Shown: positions 1 through 4,831 of the stretch, in pieces
How positions within the stretch are numbered: the first letter of the stretch is position 1
Layout: each line of letters begins with the position of its first letter
NCBI GenBank assembly: GCA_937927695.1
Contig: CALBRU010000202.1
Span: 1 to 5,508 of the forward strand
DNA: 5,508 nucleotides
Direction of reading: 5' to 3'
DNA from: an uncultured Thiomonas sp.
Lineage (GTDB): Bacteria > Pseudomonadota > Gammaproteobacteria > Burkholderiales > Burkholderiaceae_C
The notes under the pieces: generated by a model
What the model saw: the letters and a program-made list of their open reading frames with translations, nothing else
The model's database searches: none
Told to the model about the DNA's origin: nothing
Position numbers and translations under genes: made by a program

Positions 1-519
1 CGCGATTTCGCTACCGGTGCCGATCAGGATCGCTTGCGGCTTGCCCTGCGGGGCATAGCGCAAGGCCCAGGCGACCAGCGCCCGGTAGCGCGGCACGGCA
101 GCTTCAGTGCGATGCAAGTCGGTCTTCTGACGATGGGCGTAGAACAAGGGCGCGAGCGCCTCGCGAGCGCTGCCCCACGACAGGCCATAGAGCGGCCCGC
201 GCGCCAATCGGGCGATGAGGGCGCTTTTCACCAGTCCTTGCAAATCAATCACGACGTCATAGGTTTCGGCGCGCAAACCGGCCTTCCACTCCCGGCACTC
301 CTGCCGGGTCTGTCCGCGCCAGAATTGCTTGCGCCAGCGTCGCAGCGCCAGCGGAATCGCTCGCCTTACCCCGGGATGGGCGCGCACGATGTCGGCGTAG
401 GCCTCCTCGACCAGCCAGTCGATCTGCGCCCCGGGATGCGCGGTCAGGATGTCGTGCACCACCGGCAGCGCGTGCACCACATCGCCCATCGAGCTGGTCT
501 TGACGATCAGCACGCGCAT
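1..519 (-). CDS. waaC: Lipopolysaccharide heptosyltransferase I, N-terminal part (truncated by window edge)
   Basis: WaaC transfers L-glycero-D-manno-heptose from ADP-heptose to the Kdo residue of Kdo2-lipid A on the cytoplasmic face of the inner membrane, the first heptose step of LPS inner-core assembly. Only the first 173 residues are visible; E. coli WaaC is about 320, so the nucleotide-sugar binding C-terminal Rossmann domain lies off the left edge. Family hallmarks seen: the start MRVLIVKTSSMGDV, with Asp13 matching the catalytic base of E. coli WaaC; DWLVEE (34-39); IPLALRRWRK (55-64); VVIDLQGLVKSA (89-100); and YGLSWGSAREALAPLFY (111-127). All belong to the acceptor domain of a GT-B, family 9 glycosyltransferase. 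ATG at 519-517 is the obvious start. No clear Shine-Dalgarno precedes it, and the mutase gene ends only 29 nt upstream, so co-transcription and translational coupling are likely. The last visible residues (about 159-173) are less typical; see findings. Confidence 0.93.
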   Translation of the reverse strand, partial: MRVLIVKTSSMGDVVHALPVVHDILTAHPGAQIDWLVEEAYADIVRAHPGVRRAIPLALRRWRKQFWRGQTRQECREWKAGLRAETYDVVIDLQGLVKSALIARLARGPLYGLSWGSAREALAPLFYAHRQKTDLHRTEAAVPRYRALVAWALRYAPQGKPQAILIGTGSEIA

Positions 520-548
520 GGGCGGTGTGGATGGATTCAATACCGTGG

Positions 549-1925
549 TCAAAATGGCAGTTTCAAAGAAGCATCGAGCGCCAGCAGCGCGGCGCGGAAC
601 TCGGTCTGCACCCGCGCCAGCGCCGCTGCGTCGACGCCTTCGAAACGCAGCACCACACAGGGCGTGGTGTTGGAGGGCCGCGCCAGGCCGAAGCCATCGG
701 CATAGTCGGCGCGCACGCCGTCGATGGTGGAAATGTTCAAAGCGCCCGGAAATCGGCCTTCACGCTGCAATCGGTCGCACAGCGTGAAATTGGCACCCTC
801 GGCCGTCTCTAGCTTCAGCTCCGGTGTGGAAACAGAATCCGGCAGGGCTTCGAGCACGGCACCCGCATTCTCGGAGCGGGAAAGAATTTCCAGCAGCCGG
901 GCCGCGCCATACTGCGCATCGTCGAAGCCGTACCAGCGATCCTTGAAAAAAATGTGGCCGCTCATCTCGCCAGCCAGCGGGGCGTCGATTTCCTTCATCT
1001 TGGCCTTGACCAGCGAATGCCCGGTGCGTCCCATCACCGGCTCGCCGCCGTGACGCCGCACCCAGGCCGGCAACTGCGCGGTGCATTTCACATCAAACAA
1101 AATGGGCGCGCCGGGATGGCGCTCCAGCACATCGGCGGCGTAGAGCATGAGCTGCCGGTCGGGCCAGATGACGGCCCCACTGGGCGTGACCACGCCGAGA
1201 CGGTCGCCGTCGCCATCAAACGCCAGGCCGAGTTCGGCGCCGGTGTCGCGCACGGTGCGGATGAGATCTTCGAGGTTGTGCGGATCAGCGGGGTCGGGGT
1301 GATGGTTGGGAAACCTGCCATCGACCTCGCAAAACAACTCCACTACCTCGCAGCCCAGGCTGCGCAACAACCGCGGCGCAAAAGCGCCTGAAACGCCGTT
1401 GCCGCAATCGACCACCACTTTCATCGGCCGCGCCAGCTTGATGTCGCCTTCGATGCGGCCCAGATAGTCCTCGACGATGGAGGCCTGCCGCGCGCTGCCC
1501 TGTCCTTGTGCGAAGGCTTCGCTGCGGGTCAGCGCCAGCAATTCCTGAATCTGCTCGCCGAACAGGGCATTGCCGCCGAGCACCATTTTCAAACCGTTGT
1601 ACTCGGGCGGATTGTGGCTGCCGGTGATCTGAATGCCGCTGACCACCGGCGTGGTGGCGCAGGCGTAATACAGCATCGGCGTGGCGTTCATGCCCAGGTC
1701 GATCACGTCCACGCCCCCGGCGCGCAAGCCTTCGCTGAGCGCCTGCGCCAGCGCCGGGCCAGACAGACGCCCGTCGCGGCTGATGTTCACCGCCGTCTCG
1801 CCATTGCGCCGCGCCAGCGTGGCGAAGGCCTGGCCGATCGCGCGACAGGCGTCTTCGGTCAGCGTTTTGCCAACGACGCCGCGGATGTCGTAGGCCTTGA
1901 AAATCGTGGGATCAAGCTGCGCCAT
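549..1925 (-). CDS. algC: Phosphomannomutase/phosphoglucomutase, AlgC type
   Basis: A cytosolic alpha-D-phosphohexomutase that interconverts hexose 6-phosphate and 1-phosphate (mannose and/or glucose) through a phosphoserine enzyme and a bisphosphorylated intermediate. It supplies precursors for LPS, exopolysaccharide and nucleotide sugars. The protein is 458 residues, normal for the family (P. aeruginosa AlgC is about 463). Domain order: FKAYDIRG near the N-terminus (9-16); active-site loop TGSHNP at 101-106 with phosphoserine Ser103; metal loop DGDGDR at 237-242 (Asp237, 239, 241); sugar-specificity loop GEMSGH at 319-324; phosphate-binding loop RPSNTTP at 416-422. All key residues are intact. 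ATG at 1925 is chosen because it begins at the family N-terminus (MAQLDPTIFKAYDIRG) and has GGAG (1932-1935) 6 nt upstream; a TTG at 1973 would add 16 residues without support. First gene of the leftward unit with waaC. The symbol is by similarity; manB or pgm are also used. PMM versus PGM preference cannot be told from sequence. Confidence 0.95.
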   Translation of the reverse strand: MAQLDPTIFKAYDIRGVVGKTLTEDACRAIGQAFATLARRNGETAVNISRDGRLSGPALAQALSEGLRAGGVDVIDLGMNATPMLYYACATTPVVSGIQITGSHNPPEYNGLKMVLGGNALFGEQIQELLALTRSEAFAQGQGSARQASIVEDYLGRIEGDIKLARPMKVVVDCGNGVSGAFAPRLLRSLGCEVVELFCEVDGRFPNHHPDPADPHNLEDLIRTVRDTGAELGLAFDGDGDRLGVVTPSGAVIWPDRQLMLYAADVLERHPGAPILFDVKCTAQLPAWVRRHGGEPVMGRTGHSLVKAKMKEIDAPLAGEMSGHIFFKDRWYGFDDAQYGAARLLEILSRSENAGAVLEALPDSVSTPELKLETAEGANFTLCDRLQREGRFPGALNISTIDGVRADYADGFGLARPSNTTPCVVLRFEGVDAAALARVQTEFRAALLALDASLKLPF

Positions 1926-1945
1926 GCGGGGCTCCGGTGGGATGC

Positions 1946-1973
1946 ATTGTCGAGAAGAGCGCGCAAGCGTCAA
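1946..1973 (-). promoter_or_regulatory. Candidate sigma70 promoter for the phosphohexomutase-waaC unit
   Basis: Reading the minus strand, TTGACG (1973-1968) resembles a -35 box with 5 of 6 consensus bases. After a 16-nt spacer comes GACAAT (1951-1946) with 4 of 6 matches to the -10 consensus. Transcription would begin near 1939, leaving a leader of about 14 nt that just contains the GGAG ribosome binding site. The -35 hexamer is exactly the 6-nt centre of a perfect inverted repeat, so it may also be a regulator site. Prediction by eye only. Confidence 0.4.
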
Positions 1974-1979
1974 CTTGCG
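1962..1979. repeat. Perfect 6-bp inverted repeat around the -35 box
   Basis: CGCAAG at 1962-1967 and CTTGCG at 1974-1979 are exact reverse complements separated by 6 nt. On the minus strand the spacer is TTGACG, the predicted -35 element of the mutase promoter. A dimeric regulator bound here would block RNA polymerase. The repeat is directly visible; an operator role is inference. Confidence 0.45.
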
Positions 1980-1990
1980 TCATTACGATG

Positions 1991-2012
1991 ATGCGTTTGG
2001 TAAACCACGCAT
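1991..2012. repeat. Interrupted palindrome upstream of apaH
   Basis: ATGCGT (1991-1996) and ACGCAT (2007-2012) are exact reverse complements. Inside them GG (1999-2000) can also pair with CC (2005-2006) around a TAAA loop, leaving two unpaired T residues. The structure ends 3 nt before the apaH ribosome binding site. It could be an operator for the divergent region or a leader hairpin of apaH mRNA. I could not identify a convincing apaH promoter; TTGCGT at 1975-1980 is the best -35-like hexamer but lacks a good partner. Confidence 0.35.
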
Positions 2013-2015
2013 TTT

Positions 2016-2029
2016 AGGGAGAGGCTTTG
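2016..2029 (+). promoter_or_regulatory. Ribosome binding site that fixes the TTG start of apaH
   Basis: AGGGAG (2016-2021) stands 5 nt before TTG at 2027-2029, ideal spacing. An in-frame TAG at 2015-2017 rules out any upstream start, and the next in-frame ATG is at codon 50, after two of the catalytic motifs. TTG is therefore the initiation codon, giving the family-typical N-terminus MATYLIGD. Confidence 0.85.
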
Positions 2030-2881
2030 GCAACGTACTTGATCGGCGATGTGCAAGGCTGCGCCGACGCCTTCGACGCCCTGCTCGACGCGCTGCAGTT
2101 CGACCCGGCGCGCGACCGGCTCATCGTGCTGGGCGATCTGGTCAACCGCGGCCCGCAGTCGCTCGCCAGCATGGAGCGGCTGATGGCGCTGGGCGACAGC
2201 GCGCAATGTCTGCTGGGCAATCACGACCTGCATCTGCTCGCGGTGGCGCATGGCGTGCGCAAGGCGCACCGCAGCGACACGTTGGATGACATTCTCCAGT
2301 CGCCTCGGCGCGAGGCGCTGATCGACTGGGTGCGCCGCCGCCCGCTGGCGCTGATGGAGCGTGGCTGGCTGCTGGTGCACGCCGGGGTGTTGCCGCAATG
2401 GTCGGCCGACAAAACCCTGCAACTGGCCGCCGAGGTGGAGCGCCGGTTGCGCGCGCCCGATTACGTCGATTTCCTGCGGGTCATGTTCGGCAACCAGCCC
2501 GACGAATGGAGCGAGAGCCTGGCGGGTTTCGACCGTCTGCGCATCGTGGTCAACACCCTCACCCGAGCCCGTTTTCTGCAGGCCAGCGGCCCGCACGCCG
2601 GGCGGCTGGACTTTCACAACAAGCAGGCCAGCGCCAACGGCGCCTCTTCCGAACTCCTGCCCTGGTTCGCCCTGCCGCAGCGCGAGACCGCGCAGACCCC
2701 CATCGCCTTCGGCCATTGGTCCACCCTCGGTCTGCGCTGGGAACACAACGCGCTGTGTCTGGACAGCGGCTGCCTGTGGGGCGGGGCGCTCAGCGCATTG
2801 AAGCTGCCGCCCGCGGGTCAGCCTTGGCTGGACATCACCCAGATCCCCTGCACCCGCAGCCTGGAGCCCATGACAGACTGA
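2027..2881 (+). CDS. apaH: Bis(5'-nucleosyl)-tetraphosphatase, symmetrical (diadenosine tetraphosphatase)
   Basis: ApaH is a cytosolic metal-dependent phosphoesterase of the PPP superfamily. It splits Ap4A symmetrically into two ADP, controlling the level of dinucleoside polyphosphates made by aminoacyl-tRNA synthetases under stress; E. coli ApaH also removes Np4-type caps from RNA. The protein has 284 residues (E. coli ApaH 280). Motifs in order: GDVQGC (7-12), GDLVNRGPQSL (36-46), LLGNHDLHLLAV (62-73), VHAGVLPQW (117-125), FGHWSTL (228-234) and LDSGCLWGG (245-253). All main metal-site blocks are present. Position 10 is Gln where E. coli has His; I recall Gln also in Pseudomonas ApaH, so this is probably a natural variant and not a defect. 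Translation starts at TTG with a strong ribosome binding site. The gene is divergent from the mutase-waaC unit; an acyl-CoA synthetase follows 92 nt later. Confidence 0.95.
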   Translation: MATYLIGDVQGCADAFDALLDALQFDPARDRLIVLGDLVNRGPQSLASMERLMALGDSAQCLLGNHDLHLLAVAHGVRKAHRSDTLDDILQSPRREALIDWVRRRPLALMERGWLLVHAGVLPQWSADKTLQLAAEVERRLRAPDYVDFLRVMFGNQPDEWSESLAGFDRLRIVVNTLTRARFLQASGPHAGRLDFHNKQASANGASSELLPWFALPQRETAQTPIAFGHWSTLGLRWEHNALCLDSGCLWGGALSALKLPPAGQPWLDITQIPCTRSLEPMTD

Positions 2882-2918
2882 CATCGACCTGACTGTTGAT
2901 CTCTGTGCTTTCCCGCTG

Positions 2919-2939
2919 GCCCGCCTCAGCCGTGCGGGC
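2919..2939. repeat. Short GC hairpin between apaH and the acyl-CoA synthetase gene
   Basis: GCCCGC (2919-2924) pairs exactly with GCGGGC (2934-2939) around a 9-nt loop. It follows the apaH stop by 37 nt. The bases after it (TAAAGTTGG) contain no T-run, so it does not meet the criteria of an intrinsic terminator. The rest of the 92-nt gap shows only the ribosome binding site of the next gene; I see no convincing promoter. Confidence 0.3.
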
Positions 2940-2973
2940 TAAAGTTGGCGCACAACAACATCAGGAGACTTCG

Positions 2974-4764
2974 ATGCCCATCAGCCACCCCGGCGCCCAT
3001 GCCGGTTTTATGCAGGCGCGCGACCTGCTGCAGCGCCACCGCACCGACTACGCCCGCGCCTACGCCGAATTCCGCTGGCCCGCGCTCGACCGCTTCAACT
3101 GGGCGCTCGACTACTTCGATCCCATGGCCCAAGGCAATGACGCGACTGCGCTGTGGATCGTGGAAGAAGACGGCAGCGAGGCGCGCTACAGCTTTGCCGA
3201 CATGGCGCAGCGCTCGGCGCGCATGGCCAACTTCCTGCGCGCGGGCGGCGTGGCGCGCGGCGACCGCGTGCTGCTCATGCTGCCCAACTGCGTCGAGTTG
3301 TGGGACGCCATGCTCGCCTGCATCAAGCTCGGCGCGGTGATGATTCCCGCCACCACCCTGCTCACCCCCACCGACCTCCAAGACCGGATCGCCCGCGGCG
3401 GCGTGCGGCATGTGATCTGCCTGCCGGCCGACACCGCCAAATTCCACGACCTGCCGCAAACCGTCTGGACGCAGGTGCAAGGCCGCTTCACCGCGGGCAG
3501 CGCGCCCGCCGGGTGGACCGCACTGGCCGGGGCGCAAACAGCGGCCGCCGACTTCGCACCCGAGGCCGACACCCACGCCACCGATCCGCTGCTGCTCTAT
3601 TTCACCTCCGGCACTACCTCCAAGCCCAAGCTGGTGCTGCACACCCATCAAAGCTATCCCGTGGGCACGCTGGCCACGATGTACTGGATCGGCCTGCAGC
3701 CCGGCGATGTGCACTGGAACATCAGTTCTCCCGGCTGGGCCAAGCACGCGTGGAGCAGCTTCTTCGCCCCGTGGAATGCGGGCGCAGCCATCTTTGCCTT
3801 CAACCAGAGCCGCTTCAATGCCGCCGCCACGCTGGCCACGCTGTCGCGCTGCGGTGTCACCACCCTGTGCGCACCGCCCACGGTGTGGCGCATGCTCATT
3901 CAGGAGGATTTGAAGCGCTATCCGGTCAAACTGCGCGAACTGGTCGGCGCTGGCGAGCCGCTCAACCCGGAAGTGATCGAGCGCGTACGCGCCGCCTGGG
4001 ACATCACTATCCGCGATGGCTACGGCCAGACCGAGACCTGCGCGCTCATCGGCAACAGCCCCGGCCAGCCGCTCAAACCCGGCGCGATGGGCCGGCCCAT
4101 GCCGGGCTACCGCATCCGCCTGGTCGACATCGACGGCAACCCAGCGCAAGGAAACGCCGGGCCGCCCCAAGTTTCCTTGACCCCCTCGGGGGGCGGGCCG
4201 GGCGAAGCACGGCCCTGGGGGCCCCCGGCAGAAGGCGAAGTCTGCGTCGAGACCGATCCGCGCCCCACCGGCTTGCTGGTCGAATACGCGGGCGACGCCG
4301 AGAAAACCGCGCAGGTCATGCACGACGGCCTCTATCACACCGGCGATGTGGCGCAGCGCGATGCCGACGGCTATTACACCTTCGTCGGCCGCACCGACGA
4401 TGTGTTCAAGTCCTCCGACTACCGCATCAGCCCATTCGAACTGGAAAGTCTGCTGATCGAACATCCCGCCGTGGCCGAGGCCGCCGTGGTGCCCTGCCCC
4501 GACGCCCTGCGCCTGACCATCCCCAAGGCCTTCGTGTCATGCCGCGTCGGCTTTACGCCCAGCGCCGAACTGGCCCGCGACATTCTGCAATTCGTGCGCG
4601 ACCGCGCCGCGCCCTACAAGCGCATCCGCCGCATCGAGTTCTTTGAGCTGCCCAAGACCATCTCCGGCAAGATCCGCCGCGTGGAACTACGCAAGATCGA
4701 AACCGACCGCGCGGCGGGCGTGCGTGGCGAACTGGAGTTTTACGAGGACGATCTCCCGGCCTGA
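2974..4764 (+). CDS. AMP-forming acyl-CoA synthetase, ACSM-like, with a repeat-derived insertion
   Basis: An ANL-superfamily ligase that activates a carboxylic acid with ATP to an acyl-adenylate and then forms acyl-CoA. The product is 596 residues, somewhat longer than usual (about 540-570), largely because of residues 392-419. Motifs: P-loop YFTSGTTSKPK (209-219), GAGEPLNPE (325-333), YGQTET (350-355), YHTGD (454-458), GRTDDVFKSSDYRISPFELE (472-491), and KTISGKIRR (561-569) with catalytic Lys566. The block SSPGWAKHAWSSFFAPWNAG (251-270) and PATTLLTPTDL (125-135) resemble the medium-chain ACSM/MACS group. The substrate (medium-chain, branched or aromatic acid) cannot be determined. ATG 2974 is chosen because AGGAG (2963-2967) lies 6 nt upstream; a longer reading from TTG 2896 adds 26 atypical residues. 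Asp482 replaces the usual Gly of the GYRI motif. There is no signal peptide or membrane segment, so it is cytosolic. Confidence 0.92.
   Translation: MPISHPGAHAGFMQARDLLQRHRTDYARAYAEFRWPALDRFNWALDYFDPMAQGNDATALWIVEEDGSEARYSFADMAQRSARMANFLRAGGVARGDRVLLMLPNCVELWDAMLACIKLGAVMIPATTLLTPTDLQDRIARGGVRHVICLPADTAKFHDLPQTVWTQVQGRFTAGSAPAGWTALAGAQTAAADFAPEADTHATDPLLLYFTSGTTSKPKLVLHTHQSYPVGTLATMYWIGLQPGDVHWNISSPGWAKHAWSSFFAPWNAGAAIFAFNQSRFNAAATLATLSRCGVTTLCAPPTVWRMLIQEDLKRYPVKLRELVGAGEPLNPEVIERVRAAWDITIRDGYGQTETCALIGNSPGQPLKPGAMGRPMPGYRIRLVDIDGNPAQGNAGPPQVSLTPSGGGPGEARPWGPPAEGEVCVETDPRPTGLLVEYAGDAEKTAQVMHDGLYHTGDVAQRDADGYYTFVGRTDDVFKSSDYRISPFELESLLIEHPAVAEAAVVPCPDALRLTIPKAFVSCRVGFTPSAELARDILQFVRDRAAPYKRIRRIEFFELPKTISGKIRRVELRKIETDRAAGVRGELEFYEDDLPA
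4147..4230 (+). repeat. In-frame GC-palindromic repeat element within the acyl-CoA synthetase gene
   Basis: This stretch begins with a perfect 9-bp inverted repeat, CAAGGAAAC (4147-4155) and GTTTCCTTG (4171-4179), with a 15-nt loop. It continues with further GC-rich complementarity: CCCCCTCGGGGGG (4181-4193), GCCGGG (4197-4202) with CCCGGC (4224-4229), GGGCC (4195-4199) with GGCCC (4211-4215), and the 10-bp palindrome GGGGGCCCCC (4217-4226). The outer blocks 4156-4168 and 4217-4229 can pair at 10 of 13 positions. It encodes residues 392-419, half of them Gly or Pro, between DGNPA and EGEVCVE, where family members normally have only a few residues. Blocks such as GGGCCGCCCCAAG and CCCCCTCGGGGGGC match my recollection of a repeat dispersed in Comamonadaceae-type genomes; this was not checked. 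Boundaries are approximate and no clear target duplication is seen. Confidence 0.7.
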
Positions 4765-4795
4765 AAGCGCCGCGCTGCGTCTCTAACTTCGTTTC

Positions 4796-4801
4796 TAAAA
4801 T
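4796..4801 (+). promoter_or_regulatory. Possible -10 element before the methyltransferase gene
   Basis: TAAAAT matches the sigma70 -10 consensus at 5 of 6 positions and lies in an unusually AT-rich patch after the synthetase stop codon at 4764. No recognisable -35 hexamer stands 16-18 nt upstream. If used, transcription would begin near 4807, inside the left arm of the adjacent hairpin. A weak call. Confidence 0.2.
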
Positions 4802-4802
4802 C

Positions 4803-4828
4803 GTGGCCTTGCTCACCAACAAGGCCAC
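4803..4828 (+). promoter_or_regulatory. Perfect 9-bp hairpin covering the methyltransferase ribosome binding site
   Basis: GTGGCCTTG (4803-4811) and CAAGGCCAC (4820-4828) are exact reverse complements around the 8-nt loop CTCACCAA. The right arm contains AAGG (4821-4824), the only Shine-Dalgarno-like sequence before the ATG at 4832 (7-nt spacing). In a transcript reading through from the synthetase gene this stem would hide the ribosome binding site. There is no T-run after it, so it is not a standard terminator. Repeat and position are seen; a regulatory role is inference. Confidence 0.5.
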
Positions 4829-4831
4829 CCC

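Noticed and set aside
34..705. 223-codon plus-strand open frame over waaC and the mutase 3' end
   Set aside because: It is antisense to two well-supported genes and crosses their junction; no domain is visible.
1926..1973. Extension of the phosphohexomutase to a TTG start at 1973
   Set aside because: The extra 16 residues are not family-like, they would overlap the predicted promoter, and the ATG at 1925 has its own GGAG site.
1970..2884. 304-codon open frame on the minus strand opposite apaH
   Set aside because: It is a complete antisense shadow of apaH. Its composition is Ala/Gln/Arg/His-rich, it has no recognisable domain, and the plus-strand gene has every ApaH motif.
2919..2939. Intrinsic terminator after apaH
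   Set aside because: A 6-bp GC stem is present, but there is no following T-run.
2896..2973. Extension of the acyl-CoA synthetase to a TTG start at 2896
   Set aside because: The 26 added residues look like translated intergenic DNA, and AGGAG is ideally placed for the ATG at 2974.
4181..4229. Terminator inside the acyl-CoA synthetase gene
   Set aside because: Strong GC stems are present but with no T-tract, and the reading frame continues through conserved C-terminal motifs.
2926..4464. 512-codon open frame on the minus strand opposite the acyl-CoA synthetase
   Set aside because: Long antisense frames are expected in high-GC coding DNA. The translation has no family motif and overlaps an unambiguous gene.
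3153..4646. 497-codon open frame in another plus-strand frame of the acyl-CoA synthetase
   Set aside because: It is an Arg/His-rich frame-shifted shadow with no motif; the overlapping frame has all ANL motifs.
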